This document shows, in pieces, positions 1 through 5,203 of a stretch of DNA of 8,481 nt. Every line of letters starts with the position of its first letter. The stretch's first letter is position 1. This stretch comes from an uncultured Clostridia bacterium. Lineage in GTDB: Bacteria; Bacillota; Clostridia; Christensenellales; UBA1242. A program made the translations under genes and the position numbers. Where the stretch lies: positions 1 through 8,481 of the forward strand of contig CANRGF010000038.1 of the NCBI GenBank assembly GCA_947630075.1, read 5' to 3'. The notes beneath the pieces are model-generated. The model did no database searches, was not told the DNA's origin, and saw only the letters and a program-made list of their open reading frames with translations.

Positions 1-156
1 CACCAACTCGTAAGAGTTGAAGCCGAGAGCAAATCTCTTGAAAGAGAGGGTTGGATAAACTCTCGAGGCACCAACTCGTAAGAGTTGAAGCCGAGAGCAA
101 ATCTCTTGAAAGGGAGGGTTGGAATAACTCTCGAGGCAACTCGAAGGAGTTGAAGC
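1..156. repeat. 68-bp tandem repeat, two copies plus a truncated third, upstream of tRNA-Thr
   Basis: Copies lie at 1-68 and 69-136 and differ at only a few positions. A truncated third (137-156) keeps only the first hairpin. Each full copy starts with a 6-bp hairpin, CAACTC-GTAA-GAGTTG. The third copy has the same stem with a different loop (GAAG). Later in the unit CGAGAG can pair with CTCTCG around an inner CTCTT/AAGAG stem, which in copy 2 is kept by a G-T wobble. CCAAC near the start can also pair with GTTGG near the end, so two folds compete. The unit length is not a multiple of 3, which argues against a protein repeat. The array may extend left of the window. Function is unknown; it could be a transcribed leader of the tRNA or a dispersed intergenic repeat. 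Confidence 0.85.
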
Positions 157-161
157 AAAAT

Positions 162-236
162 GCTAGCGTGGCTCAACGGTAGAGCAGCTGACTTGTAATC
201 AGCAGGTTGGGGGTTCGATTCCCTTCACTAGCTCCA
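162..236 (+). tRNA. tRNA-Thr, anticodon TGT
   Basis: This is a 75-nt cloverleaf with the CCA end encoded (234-236). Acceptor stem 162-168 pairs with 226-232; D arm GCTC/GAGC is 171-185; anticodon stem GCTGA/TCAGC encloses loop CTTGTAA with anticodon TGT at 194-196, reading ACA threonine codons. The T loop is TTCGATT (214-220). The T stem GGGGG/CCCTT has two G-T wobbles. The acceptor stem has one C-A mismatch (C167 against A227, tRNA positions 6 and 67). No clear promoter is visible directly upstream, where the 68-bp repeats lie, so it may be processed from a longer transcript. Confidence 0.96.
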
Positions 237-270
237 TTGGAGTTTTGGTCAGCAACTCCAAAAATCGCGG

Positions 271-298
271 AAAATGCCTTAAAAATAGGGCATTTTTT
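271..298 (+). terminator. Terminator-like hairpin downstream of tRNA-Thr
   Basis: AAAATGCC (271-278) pairs perfectly with GGCATTTT (289-296) around a 10-nt loop and runs into a T tract (293-298). It lies about 35 bases after the tRNA CCA end and is a reasonable end for the tRNA transcript. A second hairpin without a T tract, TTGGAGTT/AACTCCAA at 237-261, lies between it and the tRNA. Stem GC content is low, so strength is uncertain. Confidence 0.55.
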
Positions 299-329
299 AA
301 TGTTCGGCTCAAAATTCCAAAATTCTTCA

Positions 330-364
330 CGCCAAGCCAAAAATGTGGTTTGGCGATTTTTTTT
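330..364 (+). terminator. Intrinsic terminator, + strand
   Basis: CGCCAAGCC (330-338) pairs with GGTTTGGCG (347-355) over 9 bp with one G-T pair and an 8-nt loop, followed by eight T residues (357-364). This is a classical rho-independent shape and the stronger of the two stops after the tRNA. It insulates the downstream zinc-ribbon gene from tRNA read-through. Confidence 0.75.
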
Positions 365-445
365 GCCGAAAATTTTGGGTCAAAGTCAGTAGGATAATAT
401 ATGAAAATATTTCATTTTGTATTTAAAAAAGTTTCATTAAAACAG

Positions 446-474
446 TTGTTTTAAAAATCTTATTATGATAATAT
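446..474 (+). promoter_or_regulatory. Putative housekeeping promoter giving a leaderless transcript
   Basis: TTGTTT (446-451) and TAATAT (469-474) are separated by 17 bp. The -10 hexamer and its context TATGATAATAT match the stronger thyA promoter in this window. A start site 6 to 7 bases after the -10 would fall at the A of the ATG at 481 or next to it. No Shine-Dalgarno sequence lies between the -10 and the ATG. The -35 is imperfect, so this is a prediction. Confidence 0.45.
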
Positions 475-480
475 CAATAT

Positions 481-1527
481 ATGAATTACTATTGTGATAA
501 TTGTGGTGGGCAATTATTTTATAGTCCTAAATTGAAGGGTTGCAAGTGCGAAAAGTGTGGCACAGTTTTTCCTGCTAATAGCAATTTTAGTTTTGAAAAG
601 CGTCTATTTACAGATGAATTATTAGAAAATAGCAAAGGGGCACTTAATATCCATGAGAATATTAAATGTAGTGCTTGCGGGGCTGTTGTGTTGCCTTCTC
701 AATTTGAATCAGACCCGAGATGTCCTTATTGCAATAATCCACTTCAGAGCGAAGAGCAGAGGGGTGTGGTTAAAGTAAACTCCATAATTCCTTTTTGTTT
801 CACAAAATCCCAGGCATATAAGAAATTAAAAAGGGCGGCTTTTTGGCATTTTGGCACAAATAAAAAAATAATAAATAAGATTAAAGAAGAAAATATTGTT
901 GGCGAATATATTAATGTGTTCACATTTGATATGAATGCGTTTTGTCATTATTCTGGAGTGTTCACATATAGAGAAAAAGATTCTGACGGCAATGAATTTA
1001 GTGATGTGAAGCACAAGAATGTCGTTGGTATGATTGATAAGCCTTATCATGACATTTTGATTGAGGCAAATTCAAATATAAATCAAACTGAACTTTTAGA
1101 TATTATGCCTTTTGATTTCTCTGTGGCACTTAAATTTGATGAAACTGACAATCAACTATATCCAAAGCACAACCCAGATAAGACATTCGCAGAATGCATT
1201 AATTTGGCAGAATTGGTGATTCGTGAAGACTTAAAAAAGATAATCCCCGCCAGGCACGATTGTGATGAGGCGGAAAGTATTACTATGGATTTAGACCTGA
1301 CAGAGAAGAGATATAATTATTGCCTGTTACCAGTCTATTTTGTGGAAACATCAACGAGATATAAAAAGAAAGGTGTTGAGCATGAGAAGAGAATAAAACT
1401 TTTGATTAACGGGCAGACCGGCAAAATTAGTGAAATGCCCAAGAGTTTCCTTAGATTTTTGCTGTGGCTATTTTCAGGTTGTACATTAATCGTTGCAATA
1501 ATTTTATTCTTCATCTTTGCGATATAA
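481..1527 (+). CDS. Double zinc-ribbon protein with C-terminal membrane anchor (TFIIB-type zinc-ribbon family)
   Basis: The 348-residue product opens with two zinc ribbons: C5-x2-C8 with C23-x2-C26, and C63-x2-C66 with C81-x2-C84. A long alpha/beta region follows, then an NGQTGK motif at 310-315 and one hydrophobic helix at about 322-348 ending at the C-terminus. This architecture resembles the uncharacterised bacterial 'TFIIB-type zinc ribbon-containing protein' family, to which B. subtilis YdjG may be related. Despite the family name, nothing here indicates a transcription factor; a cytoplasmic, tail-anchored protein is more likely. The start is fixed because the first ribbon begins at residue 5 and an upstream start would run into the predicted promoter. 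No ribosome binding site precedes it. It is probably cotranscribed with the membrane protein 14 bases downstream. The family call is fairly sure; the function is unknown. Confidence 0.85.
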   Translation: MNYYCDNCGGQLFYSPKLKGCKCEKCGTVFPANSNFSFEKRLFTDELLENSKGALNIHENIKCSACGAVVLPSQFESDPRCPYCNNPLQSEEQRGVVKVNSIIPFCFTKSQAYKKLKRAAFWHFGTNKKIINKIKEENIVGEYINVFTFDMNAFCHYSGVFTYREKDSDGNEFSDVKHKNVVGMIDKPYHDILIEANSNINQTELLDIMPFDFSVALKFDETDNQLYPKHNPDKTFAECINLAELVIREDLKKIIPARHDCDEAESITMDLDLTEKRYNYCLLPVYFVETSTRYKKKGVEHEKRIKLLINGQTGKISEMPKSFLRFLLWLFSGCTLIVAIILFFIFAI

Positions 1528-1541
1528 TTAGAGGCTAAAAT

Positions 1542-2225
1542 ATGATATCTGAAAAGAAAAAACTCTTGATAGATCGCCTTGTTTTGCTTGGAGTTTTGAT
1601 TGTTGGCGTGCTGGCAGTGATTTTTATAGGAGTTTATAAATCTAATAGAGAATTAAAAGTTTTGGATGATAATTGTGAACTAATTAATTATGATGAAACT
1701 CTCAATCAAACAAAATGTGAGATGAAAATTTCTTTAAACTATGAAGTTTGGTCGGGATATGTCGCTGTTGCTTTCTATGATGCAAACGATGTTCTTTTGG
1801 TGCAAGACGAATACTATTTCTTTGCAGACGGCAAAACAATCACCGCCACAATTAGCGTGCCAGGAGAGGCTAGCAGTTACTCAATTTTAGATGTCTCTCA
1901 ATTAAATTTGAATGAAAGCACGGCTTTATTCACAATCTCCATTATTTTGATTTTTGTCGACATTGTTTTGTTTGTGTTGTTTTTCTCAAGCATGCTGCTA
2001 AATTGCAAGGTTTATGATTATGAGGGCAACCAAATAATCATCTATGCGGGATGGTGTCATCATTACATAAAGGTGAACGGAGAAAAATATGACGAACACA
2101 ACACAATCGCAACATTCACACCTATAAAATTGAATTGTAAACTTGATGATGGCACAATTCTTGATGCCACAATTTCATTATCTAACAGGATTTCTTTAAA
2201 GATAAATGACCGACTTTATAAATGA
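1542..2225 (+). CDS. Two-helix membrane protein of unknown function
   Basis: The product has 227 residues. The first helix is at about 10-31, after a Lys-rich N-terminus. A roughly 95-residue probably extracytoplasmic segment follows, with beta-like alternation and two cysteines (C45, C59), then a second helix at about 128-152. The C-terminal domain of about 75 residues carries the stretches YAGWCHHYIKVNGEKYDEHN and TLDATISLSNRISLKIND-like text near its end. By the positive-inside rule both termini are probably cytoplasmic. AGAGG at 1530-1534, 7 bases before the ATG, serves as ribosome binding site. It lies 14 bases after the zinc-ribbon gene and ends just before a terminator, so the two form an operon. 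The C-terminal segment looks like one I recall from uncharacterised Firmicutes membrane proteins, but I assign no function. Confidence 0.8.
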   Translation: MISEKKKLLIDRLVLLGVLIVGVLAVIFIGVYKSNRELKVLDDNCELINYDETLNQTKCEMKISLNYEVWSGYVAVAFYDANDVLLVQDEYYFFADGKTITATISVPGEASSYSILDVSQLNLNESTALFTISIILIFVDIVLFVLFFSSMLLNCKVYDYEGNQIIIYAGWCHHYIKVNGEKYDEHNTIATFTPIKLNCKLDDGTILDATISLSNRISLKINDRLYK

Positions 2226-2230
2226 ACAAT

Positions 2231-2257
2231 AAAAAACTCGGGTTAGCCGAGTTTTTT
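2231..2257. terminator. Bidirectional intrinsic terminator between convergent genes
   Basis: AAAAAACTCGG (2231-2241) pairs perfectly with CCGAGTTTTTT (2247-2257) across the 5-nt loop GTTAG. The A run on one side and T run on the other make it work in both directions. It ends the zinc-ribbon operon on the + strand and thyA on the - strand, whose stop codon is one base away. Confidence 0.92.
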
Positions 2258-2258
2258 A

Positions 2259-3494
2259 TTATTCTGCAACGGGCACAGGGGTGGAGAATTCGAATCCTTC
2301 GTTTTGTGGGTCATAATTTTCTATTTTAAAACTAGAATTTGGATTATCCACAAATTTGCCATCTCTCACAAATTTGCCGTTTTCCACTTTAATTTCTGTT
2401 CCTGTGTATGTCCTAGGCGACACAAAATCGTAGAAATTGTCCACTTTAGGGTCTAACACGAGTTTTGGCGACTTGAAGCCTAATATTCTATCCACTTCAG
2501 GATAGTCGATCATTTTTTGAATTAATGGTTTTGCTAAATCCATTTCTGGCGTTTTTCTCACATAGTCTAAATATTCAAACCAATTTGTGTTGCTATCCCT
2601 AGAAACTGCTTCTGCCATGGTGAATTCTCTATCAAAATCAACATTGAGTTCGTATTTTTCCAATAATTTAAGCACTTCCATGTAATGTGCAATAGCTTCG
2701 TTGTTTTCGCCTTTTAAAATATCTTTATAATATTTGCTAAAAGCAAGGCGTTGGATGAGTGAGCAGCGTTTTAAAATAACTTGGAATTCTCTTGGGATAT
2801 GCCTATCATAGCAGTGAGAATCTGCCACAATGTGCACCATTTCGCCAGGCTCTAAGCCACTCACTTGAGCAAACATACAAAGTAGGGCGGCATATTGTGC
2901 CACGTTCCATGCCCCGGCAGAAAGTGTGTCGTGGCTACGCTGATTTAGAATTAAGTTTAATTTTCCTTTTTCAACTTGCCAAGTTGTGCCGTAAGCACAA
3001 GGGTGCAAATTCATATCGTGTAAATCTTCAAAAGCATAAATGTTAGTTAAAATCCTTCGGCTGCCTTGATTGGATTTAAGTTCGTGCAACACATTGTCCA
3101 CCTGGTCGACCTTTGAGCCGTCCTTTTGCACGATTGTTCTTCTACTTAATTGATAACCATAGGCTTTTCCAATAGAGCCAATTTCTTGGTCTGGATGATT
3201 GCCTTTGTTTGCCCACTGGTCCCAAATAGAAGCATTTAAATCCTTAATATTGTTAGATTTCTTTTGCCAAATCCATAAAATTTCGTCTATGCAAGACTGC
3301 CAAAACATTTTTCTAACGCTTGAAACGGGGAATTCATCTTTCAAATCGTATCTGTGCACTTCACCAAATTTATGCACTGTGAACGCTTCTTTGCCATCCT
3401 CCCAATGTGGTCTTGTTTCGTTTTCAGTGTTGTCTACACCTGTTGTTAAAATGTTAATGTAATTGCTTAGTAATTGATAATCCGCTTTACTCAT
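2259..3494 (-). CDS. thyA: Thymidylate synthase ThyA with a large C-terminal-half insertion
   Basis: Makes dTMP from dUMP using methylenetetrahydrofolate in the cytoplasm. With the start used here (411 residues), family landmarks are: SRRI at 145-148, contributing phosphate-binding arginines; the catalytic cysteine C166 in NLHPCAY; QRSHD at 185-189; the dUMP-binding asparagine N197; and DSHCYDRH at 225-232. The NLHPCAY form, with Ala after the nucleophile where E. coli has His, matches clostridial-type ThyA as I recall it. The C-terminal PVPVAE resembles the family's usual PIAV/PVAV ending. It is much longer than the typical 260-290: about 90 residues (244-338) interrupt the stretch between DRHIP and the PKLVLDP segment, and about 25 more follow the NFYDF motif. 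The start is ATG at 3494, because a GTG at 3500 would fall inside the ribosome binding site. Promoter and terminator are both visible, so it is monocistronic. Confidence 0.93.
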   Translation of the reverse strand: MSKADYQLLSNYINILTTGVDNTENETRPHWEDGKEAFTVHKFGEVHRYDLKDEFPVSSVRKMFWQSCIDEILWIWQKKSNNIKDLNASIWDQWANKGNHPDQEIGSIGKAYGYQLSRRTIVQKDGSKVDQVDNVLHELKSNQGSRRILTNIYAFEDLHDMNLHPCAYGTTWQVEKGKLNLILNQRSHDTLSAGAWNVAQYAALLCMFAQVSGLEPGEMVHIVADSHCYDRHIPREFQVILKRCSLIQRLAFSKYYKDILKGENNEAIAHYMEVLKLLEKYELNVDFDREFTMAEAVSRDSNTNWFEYLDYVRKTPEMDLAKPLIQKMIDYPEVDRILGFKSPKLVLDPKVDNFYDFVSPRTYTGTEIKVENGKFVRDGKFVDNPNSSFKIENYDPQNEGFEFSTPVPVAE

Positions 3495-3499
3495 TTGCA

Positions 3500-3507
3500 C
3501 CTCCTTT
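3500..3507 (-). promoter_or_regulatory. thyA ribosome binding site that decides the start codon
   Basis: On the - strand this reads AAAGGAGG, ending 5 bases before ATG 3494. An in-frame GTG at 3500 uses the last G of this motif and therefore cannot be the initiator served by it. The protein begins MSKADYQL rather than two residues earlier. Confidence 0.88.
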
Positions 3508-3563
3508 GAGTTCGAATTAAATTTTAACCCAAATAAATTGGCACCCCTTTAAAATCCAAAGTT

Positions 3564-3592
3564 ATATTATCATAAAAGCAAATTTTTGTCAA
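3564..3592 (-). promoter_or_regulatory. thyA promoter, housekeeping sigma type
   Basis: Read on the - strand, a perfect TTGACA (3592-3587) and TAATAT (3569-3564) are separated by exactly 17 bp. Transcription would start near 3557, giving a leader of about 60 nt before the ATG. The leader can form a small CCAA/TTGG hairpin and shows no obvious riboswitch. The -35 overlaps a Spo0A-box-like sequence. Confidence 0.82.
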
Positions 3593-3671
3593 TGATTTAC
3601 GCTGCACACGAAATTGATTTTTAGAATATATCTTCAACAAGGAAAGACAAAAAACCATTCTATTTCAACAA
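3585..3671 (+). promoter_or_regulatory. Cluster of Spo0A-box-like sequences upstream of spoIIA
   Basis: TTTGTCAAT at 3585-3593 matches the 0A box TTTGTCRAA at 8 of 9 positions. Two copies of TTCAACAA, at 3633-3640 and 3664-3671, lie 31 bp apart (three helical turns); each differs from the reverse box TTYGACAA by one base. The spoIIA operon is a classical Spo0A target, so the placement makes sense. No convincing sigma-H promoter (AGGA-type -35 with GAAT -10) was found in this 226-base gap, and the spoIIA transcription start is unresolved. Confidence 0.3.
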
Positions 3672-3726
3672 TAGTTCTTATTTTTTTCTCAACTCCATTT
3701 GTTATTATGATTTCGAGGGGTGAAGT

Positions 3727-4038
3727 ATGCAAATAAAATCTCGAATTGTTAAAGAAACTTTATACATTATGCTGTCTGGCGAATTAGATGAATACACAGC
3801 GCCAACAGTTAGAAAAACTCTCGACACGCTTCTCGACACTCAAAAAGGTTTCGTTCAAATAGTGATGGATTTAAGCGAACTATCGTTTATGGACTCAACG
3901 GGTGTTGGCGTGCTGATTGGAAGATACAAAAAGATGAAAGAATGCAACAAACCAATATTTATCACAAATCCAAGCAGGAATGCGGAAAGAATTTTTAAAA
4001 TGAGTGGGTTATATGAAATTATGCCCAAAATTGTTTAG
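3727..4038 (+). CDS. spoIIAA: Anti-sigma-F factor antagonist SpoIIAA
   Basis: A single STAS-domain protein of 103 residues, slightly shorter than the usual 115 or so. It binds the SpoIIAB-sigma-F complex and releases sigma-F; SpoIIAB inactivates it by phosphorylation and SpoIIE reactivates it. The phosphorylation motif MDSTGVGVLIGRYK is present, with S57 as the expected acceptor (S58 in B. subtilis). GAGGGG at 3715-3720 is the ribosome binding site, 6 bases before the ATG. It is the first gene of spoIIAA-spoIIAB-sigF, 8 bases from the next gene. In Bacillus the gene before it is dacF; here it is a divergent thyA. Confidence 0.95.
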   Translation: MQIKSRIVKETLYIMLSGELDEYTAPTVRKTLDTLLDTQKGFVQIVMDLSELSFMDSTGVGVLIGRYKKMKECNKPIFITNPSRNAERIFKMSGLYEIMPKIV

Positions 4039-4046
4039 GGGGATAT

Positions 4047-4481
4047 ATGAAAAATTCTATGGAAATTAAATTTAAAGCGATTGTGGAGAACGAGGCCTTC
4101 GCGCGAAATGTGGCTGCAAGTTTTATTTTGCCGCTTAATCCAAGCCTAAGCGAATTAGATGACATTAAGACGGCAATAAATGAGGCTGTTACAAATGTTA
4201 TAGTCCATGCTTATCCAAACACAACCGGATATGTAACTATGAAAATCGTAACGCAAGACAACTGGGTGGCCATATCTATTAGTGATAATGGCATAGGCAT
4301 ACAAGATATTGAGCGCGCACTGACGCCTTTTTACACGAGCAAGCCTAATGAAGAACGAAGTGGAATGGGATTCACAGTCATGGAAAGTTTTATGGATAAA
4401 TTAGAAGTGAAAAACACAAAGGGAGGGCTAACAGTTAAAATGCTAAAACAAATTGAGCAAAAAGCGGTTGTGGGGTTGTGA
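4047..4481 (+). CDS. spoIIAB: Anti-sigma-F factor and serine kinase SpoIIAB
   Basis: A GHKL-type ATPase of 144 residues, the family's normal length. It binds sigma-F in the predivisional cell and mother cell and phosphorylates SpoIIAA. Visible motifs: the N box EAVTN with E46 and N50 in NEAVTNVIVHAY, the G1 box DNGIGI (80-85), and the G2 box SGMGF (105-109). R20, whose counterpart in B. subtilis contacts sigma-F and SpoIIAA, is conserved. The AGGGGG ribosome binding site at 4037-4042 overlaps the spoIIAA stop codon. Its own TGA overlaps the sigF start, indicating translational coupling, which is expected where anti-sigma and sigma must be made in balance. Confidence 0.95.
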   Translation: MKNSMEIKFKAIVENEAFARNVAASFILPLNPSLSELDDIKTAINEAVTNVIVHAYPNTTGYVTMKIVTQDNWVAISISDNGIGIQDIERALTPFYTSKPNEERSGMGFTVMESFMDKLEVKNTKGGLTVKMLKQIEQKAVVGL

Positions 4482-5203
4482 TGCTAACAGGTGAGCAGAC
4501 TGCAGAGTTGGTTGAGCTGGCAAAAAGTGGCGATGAAGTTGCCAAAGAAAAGCTTATCACTTTGAATTCGCCCCTGATAAAAAGCGTTGTGAAGAGATAT
4601 TTAAATAAAGGCATTGAGTATGAGGACCTATATCAACTGGGGGCTCTGGGTTTTGTTAAGGCAATAAATAATTTCGATCCAACTTTTAATGTGAAATTCA
4701 CCACATACGCCGTCCCAATGATTGCGGGCGAAATAAAGCGGTTTTTACGAGATGACGGGAGTGTGAAAGTTTCTAGAAGCATCAAACATTTGGCGGTGCA
4801 GATAAAAAACTTTATTTTAGAATATAATAAAACTCACGGTCAAGACCCTTCTATTGATATGTTAGCAAAAGAATTTAATATGGAAGCGGGGGAGATCGTG
4901 TTTGCAATGGAAGCAAACTCTTCGCCGTTATCTCTAAATGAGCAATTTAGTGATGACGATAGCTCAGCAACCATGTTAGACAAACTTCCAGATAATTTTT
5001 CTGTTGAAAATTATCTTGATAAGTTTGCTTTGCGAGAGATGATTGAAAAACTATCTGCTAGAGAAAAGCAGGTGATAATAATGAGATATTATCTTGACAA
5101 AACGCAAAGTGAGATAGCAAAAGAACTTGGCGTGAGCCAAGTTCAAGTGAGCAGAATTGAAAATAAGGTGTTGAATGAATTAAAAGAGGGTATTGGTTTC
5201 TAG
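4481..5203 (+). CDS. sigF: RNA polymerase sigma factor sigma-F, early forespore
   Basis: A sigma-70 family sporulation factor of about 240 residues. Region 2 contains DLYQLGALGFVKAI, FTTYAVPMIAGEIKRF and RDDGSVKVSRS, which are diagnostic of the sigma-F/G/B group. Region 4 ends with the helix-turn-helix TQSEIAKELGVSQVQVSRIE. It directs forespore transcription after asymmetric division once released from SpoIIAB. ATG 4481 is chosen, overlapping the spoIIAB TGA by one base; a GTG at 4478 would add one Met and cannot be excluded. The ribosome binding site is weak (GGGG at 4472-4475), consistent with coupling. The TAG stop (5201-5203) overlaps the stop of the opposite-strand lipoprotein gene, and no + strand terminator follows. 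Confidence 0.95.
   Translation: MLTGEQTAELVELAKSGDEVAKEKLITLNSPLIKSVVKRYLNKGIEYEDLYQLGALGFVKAINNFDPTFNVKFTTYAVPMIAGEIKRFLRDDGSVKVSRSIKHLAVQIKNFILEYNKTHGQDPSIDMLAKEFNMEAGEIVFAMEANSSPLSLNEQFSDDDSSATMLDKLPDNFSVENYLDKFALREMIEKLSAREKQVIIMRYYLDKTQSEIAKELGVSQVQVSRIENKVLNELKEGIGF
5119..5144 (-). terminator. Terminator-like hairpin inside sigF, oriented for the opposite-strand transcript
   Basis: GAACTTGGC (5123-5131) and GCCAAGTTC (5136-5144) form a perfect 9-bp stem with a 4-nt loop. On the - strand the stem is followed by TTTT then GC. It is about 56 bases past the lipoprotein stop codon and has no T tract on the + strand, so it suits termination of the lipoprotein mRNA. It lies within sigF codons for ELGVSQVQ of region 4, so the symmetry could be a by-product of coding. 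The T tract is short. Confidence 0.4.

Noticed and set aside
1..160. All three - strand frames open across the 68-bp repeats
   Set aside because: The stretch is short and has no start with a ribosome binding site. The 68-bp unit shifts frame at every copy, so this reflects base composition rather than coding.
207..392. 61-codon open frame on the + strand starting inside the tRNA
   Set aside because: Its first residues come from the tRNA T arm and CCA end, and it runs through both terminator hairpins. No ribosome binding site and no protein-like composition.
2792..3462. Two open frames of 84 and 87 codons on the + strand within thyA
   Set aside because: Antisense shadows of a well-conserved enzyme gene, without ribosome binding sites or recognisable motifs.
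3610..3627. GAAAT and AGAAT as a sigma-H promoter for spoIIA
   Set aside because: The -35-like and -10-like boxes are too close together, and the -35 lacks the AGGA core.
3703..3711. TATTAT/TATGAT as a -10 for spoIIA
   Set aside because: The start site would fall within the GAGGGG ribosome binding site and no -35 lies at the right distance.
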